DNA of 11,462 bases from Pilaira anomala (GCA_025716855.1 JAIXMQ010000216.1:1-11462); one strand, 5' to 3'; shown: positions 1 to 7,770, numbered from the stretch's first letter. Notes: generated from the letters alone by a model not told the origin. Numbers and translations: made by a program.

Positions 1-2442
1 GCAGACCTGGCAGGAATTAACCTTATCTTTAACCCATTCTTTTTGTTTAGGGAAATAGTAAAGCCTAGAGAACCGTTGTGTAGTACGACCAACACCCAGA
101 TGACCAGTAGTAGGATTACAATGTAGGATATCGAACGTTTCATCCCAAAGTGAACGCGGTAGTACGGGCCGGGAACGAAAGAAGAGGATACCAGACTCGT
201 AGGTAAAATGTGGTGGTAACGGTGAGGCAGAAGAGATTTCGTTACAAAAAAAAACATTGGCTTGGGCAGATGCGATATCAGAGGTAGATATTCTAGCGAC
301 GACTTCGTGAGAAGAAGCAGGTTCATTGGCAACAGGAAAGCGACTAAGAGCATCAGGACCAGCATTTTTAGAACCAGGACGATAATTGATTTTAAAATCA
401 TGTGATTGCAATTCAAGAGCCCAACGGCCAAGTCTTCCCCGTAGATCAGAGTTTTTATTTTGTAAAGCCTGTAAAGCTTGATAATCAGTAACTACAGTGA
501 ACCTAGTACCTGTCAGGTAGTGGGCAAACTTCTTGATACCCCAGATATTTGACAAGGCTTCGGCTTCAGAAACACCATAGTTTTTCTCAGCAGGAGAGAG
601 AGAACGAGAAGCGAAAGAGACAGCATATGCGCGATTAGTACGAGGGTCACGTTGACATAGGATAAAGCCTATTCCTGCAGTACAAGCACCATCAGTATGT
701 AGTTCGAAGGGGGCCTTGAAGTCAGGAAAACGAAGTACTGGAGAGGATATCAACTTTTGCTTAAGAGTATCGTAAGCATGTTGGTGTGAAGGTAACCATT
801 CCCAACCAGCGTTCTTTTTCAGAAGGCTATTAAGTGGAGCTGAAATGACTGAGAACTGACCAATAAAACTTCTATAGTAACCTGCGAGACCAAGAAATGA
901 ACGTAAAGTTTTCACATTTGTAGGTACTGGAAAGTCAGCAACTGCACGAATTTTCTCGGGATCGGTATGAAGGCCATCAGGAGATATAACGTATCCAAGG
1001 AAGGAAATTTTATTACTGGCAAACTTACACTTCTTTAGGTTGACTGAGAGATTAGCGTCACGTAGACGATCAAAGACTGAGCGAAGATCTTGGAGGTGTT
1101 GGTCGAAGGAAGGTGAAAATATTACTATATCGTCAAGATAAACGAGACATACTTGCCACTTAAGACCAGCGAGTACAGAATCCATTAGGCGCTGCATAGT
1201 TGCTGGGACGTTGCATAACCCAAAAGGCATACGAACGAATTCATATAACCCATTTCGACAAATGAAAGCGGATTTAGGAATACTTTCTTGATCAAGCTCA
1301 ATTTGCCAGTAGCTAGAAGTAAGATCCAAGGTAGAAAAGACACGGGCATTCCCAAGACTATGAAGAGTATCATCGATACGTGGAAGAGGATACACATCCC
1401 GGGTGGTAATACCGTTGATACGCCAATAATCAACACAGAAACGAGGAGTACCATCCTGTTTTGTTACTAAAACAACACCTGAAGCCCATGGGGAATGACT
1501 AGGGCGAATGACACCTTGTTCTAACATTTCGTCTAGTAACTTGGTAATAGTGTTATTTTTGGCTGCAGAAGTGCTGTGTGGTGGTTGAGAAAGTGGTTTG
1601 TGGTCACCAGTATCAATGTGATGTTGAACCAATGGAGTAACCGTATCAGCTTTGGAGGCAAAGCAATCCGCATAATCAGCCAGAACACCTTTCAACTCAT
1701 TCGATTCAGACACCGAGAGACTACTACCGATAGAAGAAGCAAAATCCAATGAAGGTGTAGGTTCAGTAGCTCTGGGAGAAACAGTGTCTAAATTATGAAT
1801 GGAAGAAGAGGGTCTGTTAGAAGTAATAGAGTATAATTTATGGGACGGAGGTAAATACTCGTAAGAAGCGATACGCTGACCTCTATTAATTAACACACTT
1901 GAAGTATCTAAATTAGCTATTTTAACCGTAGCAATACCATCCTTGTTAAATTCAACGATACCAGCCGCAACAGATAGCAGTTTGCCTAGAGCAATATCTT
2001 GTGGTGTTGAAACAGAAGCAACAGTATTTGCAGGACCTTGGATATCTATATATGCGTGGTGAAAAGCAGGTAGACGTACCGACGAAGCAATGGAGCATAC
2101 TGTAGGTGATACAAGAGGAGAATCAGAGAGACCAGAAGAGCCAAAGAGACCAGAAGAACCAGAACCAGAAAGACCAAAACCAAGAGCAAACTTTGGAATA
2201 CGAACTTCATTAGAAGCCGTATCAATAATCACACGAAGATATTTCAAGTCAGGATAGCCGATAATCATATCGTGAGCGAGTTCCGATGCAACATGACAAT
2301 GTAATTTAATAGGAAGTTCACCAATTAATGCCGAGATTTGAACCATACCCAGAGACATTGGTTTGATTATTTGCTGTAGTGAAAGAAATAGTACGAGAAG
2401 TGTCAATAGCAAGACCCAACCGTTTAACGACTGCAGAACGAA
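1..2442 (-). CDS. pol: Ty3/gypsy Pol: end of protease, RT, RNase H, integrase zinc finger (partial)
   Basis: This frame has no stop from the TGA at 2445-2443 down to base 1. It is the polyprotein that copies element RNA into DNA and integrates it. It opens with the protease tail (IIGYP at 2265-2251), then a low-complexity linker rich in Ser/Gly. Reverse transcriptase begins near 1560: the first catalytic Asp is in STLDL (1326-1324) and YLDD is at 1140-1129. RNase H has Asp 693-691 (HTDGA), Glu around 561-559 (SEAEAL), Asp 486-484 (TDYQAL) and a PDALSR end (354-352 for Asp). Integrase shows the HHCC zinc finger: His 123-121, His 102-100, Cys 12-10 and Cys 3-1, where the window stops. In-frame ATGs exist at 2358 and 2346, but real translation probably enters by frameshift from the protease frame near 2346. 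All key RT and RNase H residues are present, so this portion may still be functional. Confidence 0.93.
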
Positions 2443-2917
2443 TCACAGTTAAGGAAGCACCAGTATCAATCAAAGCGGAGACAGTTTGATTTTTACCAAG
2501 AATAACCTTAATACGAGGTGTAGAAGTGGCGGAAGAAGCAGAAACAGCGATGCTGTTGATACTAGGAACAGTGTACAATGGATCATTTTCAATTGGAATT
2601 GTGGCATAATCATTGTTGGCGATGGCATTGACATAGTTGACAGTAGTAGAAGAGACAGGAGTCGAAGTGGAAACGTGCTCGATAGCGTGAACTTTTTTTT
2701 TTTTTTTTGCTTTAACTTTTCTTAGTAAGGTGACCATCCTTACCGCAATGTCCACAGATAGGATCACCAGAAGAGGATCAGAGACGCATAGGGTCTTGAT
2801 TCTTCTTGTTACCGGGGCGTTGAGAGTTTTGACTAGAAGAAAAATTTCTATCCGAATAGTGATTCCGATGTTGCATAGCATCAAGTTCCATAGGTTCGGC
2901 ATCAAGCTGTTGAGCAA
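2318..2917 (-). CDS. Retropepsin-like aspartic protease frame of the Ty3/gypsy element
   Basis: The meaningful part runs from about 2710 to 2350; upstream of that the frame merely overlaps Gag in another phase. The active-site motif DTGAS (2467-2453) sits in the usual ALIDTGASLTVIR-type context of pepsin-fold retroelement proteases, which cleave the Gag-Pol polyprotein. The frame ends at a TGA (2320-2318), but the protease fold clearly continues in the Pol frame from about 2346 (ending IIGYP). One extra base, or a two-base loss, near 2350-2345 explains the break. Before the protease there is a lysine run from a 16-A tract (minus strand; T16 at 2693-2708), a plausible slippage site. No believable own start codon is seen, so it was probably made as a fusion with Gag. 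Confidence 0.8.
   Translation of the reverse strand: MLNSLMPNLWNLMLCNIGITIRIEIFLLVKTLNAPVTRRIKTLCVSDPLLVILSVDIAVRMVTLLRKVKAKKKKKVHAIEHVSTSTPVSSTTVNYVNAIANNDYATIPIENDPLYTVPSINSIAVSASSATSTPRIKVILGKNQTVSALIDTGASLTVIRSAVVKRLGLAIDTSRTISFTTANNQTNVSGYGSNLGINW
2712..2777 (-). pseudogene. Zinc-knuckle remnant of Gag beyond the TGA stop
   Basis: In the Gag phase right after the TGA, a Cys-x2-Cys-x4-His-x4-(Ser) pattern is encoded: Cys 2756-2754, Cys 2747-2745, His 2732-2730. The fourth ligand, expected Cys, is Ser (AGT at 2717-2715), and TAA follows at 2714-2712. The CGHCGK...GH core is typical of the nucleic-acid-binding knuckle of Gag. It is separated from Gag by one stop and lacks its last ligand, so this copy would not make a normal knuckle without both readthrough and a frame change. 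Confidence 0.75.
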
Positions 2918-3554
2918 GGGAGACAGGTTGAGCAGCTTGAACTGGTGAAGACAAAGTTAACTGTTGGAAGGCGATTTCGAGAAAGTCTTCGTTCATGGAA
3001 AGACATTCTTCAATTTCGACGGCAGCTTGAGAAACAGCTTTCCAATTGAGCTTCCCAGCGATATTAGGTAATATCATAGCACGGACCTTAGGAGACATGA
3101 CACGCAAATAAATACTACGAAGAGTATTTGTATCCAAAGAATCATCAACTGGAAATTCGAAGATGACGGATTCAAAAAGAACAGCAAAACGACGGGAGGA
3201 CATAGTACCTTGGCTAAGAGATTCTAGACGTTTAAGAATAATTTGTTTATACTTAGCAGCGGGAATACCATAGGTTTGAATCAAGGTATTCTTGAGTACT
3301 GGCCAAGTAGTAACAGCAGGAGAACGAGCAATCCAGTTAGAGATTTCCATAGGTAAGTAGTGTCCAATATGAATAAGCTTTTGCTGATCATCTAAACCCA
3401 AACGCTGAGCATTGAGATCAAATTGAGCAAGCCAGTTGTTGATGCTTTCTTTAGGATCATAGACAGAGCAGATATCAGTATTGGTAATACGGCTTTCGGT
3501 AAGCAATTGATTGAGTAATTGCCCCATAAGAGCAGAGTTAGAAGTAGTAGCCAT
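2778..3554 (-). CDS. gag: Ty3/gypsy Gag, zinc knuckle cut off by TGA
   Basis: A 258-residue frame starting at an ATG with A at -3, just inside the putative leader. The middle (about residues 30-185) has the composition and W/L spacing of the retrotransposon Gag capsid domain: the NWLAQF and NWIARSP regions, then a helical stretch rich in L, R and E. The tail is rich in Q, N, S and R (RNA binding). Gag packages element RNA into particles in the cytoplasm. The frame stops at TGA (2780-2778). The same phase then continues into a zinc knuckle at 2756-2715, so the stop looks like a mutation that truncates Gag. Pol follows on the same strand. Family assignment rests on position and general pattern, not on a search. 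Confidence 0.85.
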   Translation of the reverse strand: MATTSNSALMGQLLNQLLTESRITNTDICSVYDPKESINNWLAQFDLNAQRLGLDDQQKLIHIGHYLPMEISNWIARSPAVTTWPVLKNTLIQTYGIPAAKYKQIILKRLESLSQGTMSSRRFAVLFESVIFEFPVDDSLDTNTLRSIYLRVMSPKVRAMILPNIAGKLNWKAVSQAAVEIEECLSMNEDFLEIAFQQLTLSSPVQAAQPVSLAQQLDAEPMELDAMQHRNHYSDRNFSSSQNSQRPGNKKNQDPMRL

Positions 3555-3635
3555 ATTGACCGAGAGGTAAGTAGATAGATTGGTAGAGACAGAGAGATAT
3601 AGATCGATTTAGAGTAGTGGGGGCGCAGGAAAAGA

Positions 3636-3650
3636 GCAGCTACTCCACCA
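3636..3650 (-). other. Candidate tRNA primer-binding site
   Basis: On the minus strand, TGGTGGAGTAGCTGC lies about 80 bp upstream of the Gag ATG. It begins with TGG, which pairs with the CCA end of a tRNA, and it is the only TGG-starting stretch well placed between the putative LTR and Gag. I could not assign the tRNA. The LTR end before it does not show the classic CA, so this is tentative. Confidence 0.4.
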
Positions 3651-3900
3651 TAAAATAAGTCTTGAGACGGTAGTTAAATTGATGCCTGATAATTGGCTGA
3701 AAGTTTAATAAGAGAAATAAATAAGAAGTATTTATTTCGGCAAAACTATTTAACTGTTTTATGATAAGAATAAAGATAATGTTTATTGAGGATAATAATA
3801 GGGATATTTATATGTTTTAATATGTTGCGCAGTACTGCGGTTTATACTGCGGTTAATGCTTATTAAGAGAGGTACAAATTACTACGGAAGCCTTTAGACA
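3651..3900 (-). repeat. Putative 5' LTR of the Ty3/gypsy element
   Basis: This is a roughly 250-bp non-coding block directly upstream (minus strand) of the candidate primer-binding site. It would begin TGTC at 3900 and contains a TATAAATA box (3812-3805), a palindrome GCAGTACTGC (3829-3838) and a tandem pair TACTGCGGTT (3833-3842 and 3845-3854), which suit a U3 promoter region. TTTAT at 3901-3905 could be a 5-bp target duplication. The partner LTR is outside the window, so neither boundary is proven. Confidence 0.45.
3805..3812 (-). promoter_or_regulatory. TATA box of the putative LTR
   Basis: TATAAATA on the minus strand, about 250 bp upstream of the Gag ATG and inside the putative LTR, is well placed to start element transcription. 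In such AT-rich DNA the motif alone is weak evidence. Confidence 0.4.
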
Positions 3901-3902
3901 TT

Positions 3903-4148
3903 TATAAAGCCGATTACTCAAGAGGTGATGTCACGGCTTCACGACATATTCCAACCTCACATCTCTTAGATCGAATTCTAAATCACCTACCATCCAAGCT
4001 TGAAGAAACCCACGATCAACACTGGGAATCTACTTGGCCTCTTCTTCTTCGTTGGATTAATGCAATCGACTGGGCTAATCACCCAAATGGCTCTTTTAAT
4101 GATGATCTTCATTCCGGCGATCTCTTCCGAAAATATCTGGCTGCAAGT
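3903..4148 (+). pseudogene. Protein-like fragment of unknown gene next to the putative LTR
   Basis: From 3903 the frame reads as ordinary protein, with balanced residues and several Trp/His/Asp clusters (WESTWPLLLRWINAIDW, then DDLHSGDLFRKYLAAS), in higher-GC DNA than its surroundings. The phase has no stop from 3867 to 4325, but beyond 4148 it runs into an A19 tract and pyrimidine-rich low complexity and stops looking like protein. There is no obvious start: its left end coincides with the putative LTR boundary. It may be the downstream part of a gene split by the retroelement, with the rest left of the window. A GTAAAA at 4147-4152 could be a 5' splice site. I do not recognise the family. 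Confidence 0.4.
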
Positions 4149-4707
4149 AAAAAAAAAAAAAAAAAAAGGATAACAAACAATAATATGGAAAGTTTACTTT
4201 ACACCTATTATTTTTACCTTTTTCTTTTTTTTCTTTTTCCTTTTTCTCTCTCTTCTTCTAGTTTTACTTTGATACCCTGGTATTCCTCCATATCTTTGTT
4301 TACTACCTCTACGGACCTCCAAAACTGAAACTCAAAAAAAAAAAAAACATTCCGTTCTTTTTTTTTTTCTTTTTTTCTTTTTTTCTTTTTTTCTTTTTTT
4401 CTTTTTTTCTTTTTTTCTTTTTTTCTTTTCCTTTCTGCTCTCTCTTTCGGGTACTAAATCTCTATTTGTTTTTTTCCCACCCCTTCCCATAACACCTGTA
4501 ATGATTTACTTCCTTACTTCTTTAATCGGATTTTGAAAATAATTATTTTTTATTTTTATTTTCCCTTTAATTTTAACTTTAATTTATTTACTTTCTCTTA
4601 CCCCACAAATAACTTTATTTTGTGGTACTACTTTATCCTAATTTTTTCACTTCTCTACTAGTGTTTTTTAATTAGTTTAATCTCTTCCTGTCGTATTTGC
4701 GTCATCT
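4149..4707. other. Low-complexity pyrimidine-rich stretch without a gene
   Basis: It starts with an A19 tract (4149-4167), then from about 4190 the plus strand is overwhelmingly C/T, with short C-spaced T runs, an A run near 4334-4347 and the octamer array. No frame here gives believable protein. It could be a 3' flank, an expanded microsatellite region or a decayed poly-A/poly-T tail. Confidence 0.6.
4369..4430 (+). repeat. (CTTTTTTT)8 tandem repeat
   Basis: Cytosines fall exactly every 8 bases at 4369, 4377, 4385, 4393, 4401, 4409, 4417 and 4425, each followed by a T run: eight copies of an octamer, the last one short (CTTTT before the C at 4430). The phase is perfect, so it probably expanded recently by slippage. 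Confidence 0.95.
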
Positions 4708-4727
4708 CTACTTATAAATATAAGTAG
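4708..4727. repeat. 20-bp palindrome
   Basis: CTACTTATA is followed by AA and then the exact reverse complement TATAAGTAG, giving a 9-bp perfect stem with a 2-base centre. No gene is next to it; function unknown. Confidence 0.8.
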
Positions 4728-5106
4728 ATCAGGGTTATAAACTAAACATTATAATAAAAACCTGACATATCTTCATAATAATATACATGTTTAACATTGT
4801 ATATTATTATCAATATCTTGAACCTAAGGAAATATTCTATATTCAAATGCATATACAAATTGACGTAAAATAAGATCAATGGTAAAAAACCAAGATCAAA
4901 TAATAAAATATAATTGAGAATAAAACAATACAAATAAAGTAAATACTCAATTCGTATTAATAGAAAATAAGAGATATTTACCGGTAATAGTCTCGATACA
5001 AGCTTAGCTACCTTGTGTTGGGGTAAGAACGGCTATTACTGGCAAAAATACATTATTAATCTATTAATATTAAATAGTAATATTATATAACCTGTTTACA
5101 AAATAA
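4728..5106. other. AT-rich stretch without a gene; holds one hairpin
   Basis: Only short AT-driven open frames occur, with compositions dominated by I, L, Y, F and N; none resembles a protein. An inverted repeat pairs 4981-4990 with 5033-5042 (10 pairs including one G-T), extended after one mismatch by three more pairs. Inside the 42-base loop, ACAAG (4998-5002) and CTTGT (5012-5016) can pair. It may be a transcript structure or a chance palindrome. Confidence 0.5.
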
Positions 5107-5562
5107 ATAAAAAAGAATAACATTGTTGGAATAAAGATTATCCCAGCAACTGTCAATTCTATCCCGAAACTGGGAAAACATGATATCAATCTAAGAATAA
5201 GGTTGATCAGGTTGTATGATAAAAAAATAGTTCTTGTCAATTTAAAAATATGTGCATTTACCAATGAAATATGTAACAACGAAATCCAGACTAATAACAA
5301 CCATGTAAGTAATTACAAGGTGATCTTTAGTCAGGAACCAGATATGATGTTATCCAATCGGGTAGATAGGATCCACGGTTATTTATGGTCAATTCGAAAG
5401 AGTAGAACGTACTTATTCAAAAGCAGAAGAGTTGGGTATAGATTCATTTAAACCCATCAAAAAGATGGTCCTTATTCAAACACAACTCATCAGGATATTC
5501 AAGATATAAAAGATGATTATTATTTTAGTTTAGAAGAGTTCTTTCAGTTTTATTTTATCTAA
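5107..5562 (+). pseudogene. Possible frameshifted coding remnant, unknown
   Basis: A frame is open from 5107 to a TAA at 5449-5451 without an ATG start. From about 5380 a second frame (ERVERTYSKAEELGIDSFKP) looks more like protein, and after an A5 run at 5459-5463 the first phase again reads plausibly (DGPYSNTTHQDIQDIKDD) to a TAA at 5560-5562, immediately overlapped by an AATAAA polyadenylation signal (5561-5566). A shift at the A run would join the two parts. Composition and the end signal suggest a decayed gene or an exon; I recognise no domain, and chance is quite possible in AT-rich DNA. Confidence 0.3.
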
Positions 5563-6194
5563 TAAATCAACCCTAAGTCTTTTCTCATTAATTACTGATT
5601 GTCCACACTCCCCTCTCACTTTCTTGGCTGACCTTTGAATTGCTCAATCGGGCTTAAGTCGCATAGCCTTTTTTTAACCTTATAATAATAAACAAAAACT
5701 TTAAACTGGAACATTGAGGAGAGACATTGTGTTACACTTTTATTTTTGTTTTGTGTATCGCTTGTACTCCTACAGTCACATGATATTCACGTGAGGAAGG
5801 TTATAATAATATTATTAAAGGTAAAGGTCTTTGACATTAAGGTAATAGAACAAGTATTTTGGAAGAATGTTGGAAGATGTTTCTGGTGAAGTAGTTCTTT
5901 GTGTCTTTGAATTTGGAAGCACATTTTTTTCATTATTTCAAGGTCAGTTACGACGCGTCTGGTGAATTTATTCTCTTTTGTATATTTTATGTGCCGGACA
6001 TTTCAGATAAACGTCTCATGGTATTGCGTAGACAAGTTACGTCTAAACGTCTCACTAAAATCTTGGTTGCTGTCAAATTATTCTTGTATATATCTTCGTG
6101 TAACATTTAATTTTGTATATATATTTTTTATATATATGTTTCCCTTCGTTTCTCGTAAGTACTTTGTACCGAGTATTCTTTTTCCGATTTAAAT
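5563..6194. other. No gene seen; possible upstream part of an LTR
   Basis: AT-rich, with only short spurious frames. Notable items: a hairpin GGCTGAC...GTC-x4-AGCC at 5626-5668 followed by T7, a CACGTG E-box-like core near 5789, and an 11-bp direct repeat TAAACGTCTCA at 6008-6018 and 6044-6054. Its right end is the TA target of the DNA transposon. If the transposon landed in the second retroelement's LTR, part of this stretch is the 5' portion of that LTR. Confidence 0.4.
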
Positions 6195-6196
6195 TA
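6195..6196. other. TA target-site duplication, left copy
   Basis: TA directly outside the left inverted repeat; the matching TA is at 7947-7948. The sequence symmetry ends exactly here. Confidence 0.8.
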
Positions 6197-6329
6197 TTGT
6201 ATTTTTCAGCAATTTTGAGAAAAGGTCCGGGATAAAATGATAAAGTTTAAAGCCAGAATTGAGAAAATGTTTTCACTAAAATTGAGAAAATTTCAGAGAT
6301 AAATTGATAAATTCTTAGAAATAAATTGA
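6197..6329 (+). repeat. Left terminal inverted repeat, 133 bp
   Basis: Matches the reverse complement of 7814-7946 with five mismatches and no gaps by eye. It starts TTGTATTTTTCAGC. It contains TTGAGAAAA three times (6215, 6259, 6282) and a composite repeat, TTGAGAAAA-N7-GATAAAwTGATAAA, twice (6215-6244 and 6282-6311), probably transposase binding sites. Confidence 0.93.
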
Positions 6330-6351
6330 AAAAAAAAATTAATAAGATATT

Positions 6352-7770
6352 TTAAAGATTCTTTTCCATTGCTAAACATCTTTCAAAGAATTTAGTAGAA
6401 TGGCGTATCCATCCCTGGCAGTCCTTTTGAGTTACTTTGGAGCATGCTTTCATAATCCTCGGTGTTAACATATCCCCAGTGTCAAAAGGGGTTCTCTTAA
6501 CACCATACTTTACTTTGGACCAAAATAGCTCAATAGGATTGAGAAAGGGTGAGTAAGGGGGAAGATAAACACATTTATAGCCTCTTTTCTCAATGAAGTT
6601 TCTTACTGTAGCAGGTTTGTGAATAGGTGCATTATCCATTACCAGATAATACCCTTTCATTTCATTCTTATCTAATACGTCCATTACATTGTTTAAATAA
6701 GCAATATAGTGCTCAGTTCTTGTTCCTACCCTAGCAGTAGTCTTAACAACTTTTCCATCGGATTTTCTTTTTTTAGAGCCTGTAACGGTAACAGGCTTTC
6801 TCAAAGAAATATCAATAACACCTTGATCAGAAATTGCACCAAGGATAGTGACTGATGTACCTTTGGAAGCTGGGACTATCGATTTAGCAGGCTTCCCTTT
6901 TTTTGACCAGCCACGAGTTCGTGTCAAATGAAGATTAAATCCTGCTTCGTCTAAAAACACGCAGTTTTTTTCAAAATCAAACTCACTATCAGCCATCCAT
7001 TGCATTACAGTAGTTTTTCTCTTTAGAATGGTTTCATCAGAGTTTCTTGAATCTATTATCTTTTCTAATTTTTTCATAGACAAAGCGCAATTCTTCCTGG
7101 CATGTCTATAAACCGACGATTTACTAACTAACAAGCCAGGGAATTCCTGGCGCAATTGCTCCCACATTTGGGTTATTGTAATAGTAGCAAATTCGTCTAC
7201 GACCTTGACCAAAAATGCTGTATGCTCTTCCTTCAAATCGGAAACAGTTCCACTAGAACGACCTCTTTTTTTTCTCTCTGGTAATTGCCCCTGTTTATCC
7301 CACTGCTTTTTAAACCGATATGCAGAGCTTAATACGATACCAGTGCGTAGAGCTGCTTCTTTAACCGGGACCATTTCAGTTATTAAATCGATAAGTTCCC
7401 TTATTTGTTCTACCGTATATTTTCTATACTTCATAGTTTTTTTCTCTGGTTCCTTATTATTGCTAGCGAGTTTCTTAGCAAACTCCTCCACGCTAAGCTT
7501 CTCTTTCAATTTTTCTTTTTCGGTTTCTTCATACTCATTATCGCTACCATCGTCGGAGGAAGAAGCATTCTTTTCATCGTCTTGTACTCCTGATAGCTCC
7601 TCATTAATTTCTTCATCAATTTCCATAGCTTCCGAGGTCGAAGCTTTCGAGTTCCAATTTGATCTCATCATAGACATCATACTAATGTAAATCTCGGTTG
7701 TTTGCTCCTCGTCTTCCTGTTTAAGACTCAATTCATTCATTTCAAAATCAGTGTTCATCATTTCGCTCAT
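6352..7770 (-). CDS. DD34E transposase, Tc1/mariner (IS630) superfamily
   Basis: An intact 472-residue enzyme that cuts and pastes the surrounding transposon; it should act in the nucleus. Residues 1-110 are acidic and Ser/Glu-rich, probably disordered. A first helix-turn-helix lies at about 116-158, a basic KKRGR patch (167-171, possible nuclear signal or AT-hook-like link) follows, and a second helix-turn-helix is at about 178-226; together they would bind the inverted repeats. The catalytic triad is complete: Asp274 (FLDEAGFN), Asp379 (VMDNAPIH) and Glu414 (NPIELFWS), with 34 residues between the last two. A lysine-rich insert sits at 331-345. Length exceeds the usual 340-350 of the family because of the N-terminal tail. 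The ATG has A at -3; the stop is 23 bp inside the left repeat. No frameshift or missing key residue is seen. Confidence 0.95.
   Translation of the reverse strand: MSEMMNTDFEMNELSLKQEDEEQTTEIYISMMSMMRSNWNSKASTSEAMEIDEEINEELSGVQDDEKNASSSDDGSDNEYEETEKEKLKEKLSVEEFAKKLASNNKEPEKKTMKYRKYTVEQIRELIDLITEMVPVKEAALRTGIVLSSAYRFKKQWDKQGQLPERKKRGRSSGTVSDLKEEHTAFLVKVVDEFATITITQMWEQLRQEFPGLLVSKSSVYRHARKNCALSMKKLEKIIDSRNSDETILKRKTTVMQWMADSEFDFEKNCVFLDEAGFNLHLTRTRGWSKKGKPAKSIVPASKGTSVTILGAISDQGVIDISLRKPVTVTGSKKRKSDGKVVKTTARVGTRTEHYIAYLNNVMDVLDKNEMKGYYLVMDNAPIHKPATVRNFIEKRGYKCVYLPPYSPFLNPIELFWSKVKYGVKRTPFDTGDMLTPRIMKACSKVTQKDCQGWIRHSTKFFERCLAMEKNL

Larger units (their letters stand above)
1..3900 (-). mobile_element. 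Ty3/gypsy LTR retrotransposon, 5' part, cut by window edge
   Basis: Read on the minus strand, the order is putative LTR, candidate primer-binding site, Gag, zinc-knuckle remnant, protease, reverse transcriptase, RNase H, integrase N-terminus. Integrase after RNase H is the Ty3/gypsy order (Metaviridae-type, as opposed to Ty1/copia). The integrase catalytic core and the 3' LTR would lie to the left of the window. Pol is open for over 800 codons, but Gag and protease are in two other frames, with a TGA before the zinc knuckle, so the copy is partly decayed or its Gag-Pol needs recoding. The outer limit at 3900 is an inference from a TGTC start and is not confirmed by a second LTR. Confidence 0.9.

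Noticed and set aside
1185..1470. Open frames on both strands within reverse transcriptase
   Set aside because: They are out of phase with the intact Pol frame, which carries the RT motifs over the same bases.
2486..2948. Plus-strand frames with poly-Phe or Arg-rich composition
   Set aside because: They are antisense to Gag and protease; composition mirrors the A16 tract and coding strand.
4707..4728. Resemblance of the palindrome to a type V CRISPR repeat hairpin
   Set aside because: Single copy, no spacers or cas genes, eukaryotic context; the shared CTAC/GTAG stem is coincidence.
4742..4933. Minus-strand 63-codon frame
   Set aside because: Composition of Y, I, L, F and N only, as expected by chance from AT-rich DNA.
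5070..5300. Minus-strand hydrophobic frame resembling membrane segments
   Set aside because: AT-rich antisense of the better plus-strand frame; Ile/Leu/Phe excess is expected from A/T runs.
5901..6192. Two overlapping plus-strand frames
   Set aside because: Short, AT-driven, no motifs; better explained as upstream non-coding or LTR DNA.
7205..7690. Plus-strand Ser/Phe-rich 161-codon frame
   Set aside because: Antisense shadow of the acidic, Ser/Glu-rich N-terminus of the transposase.
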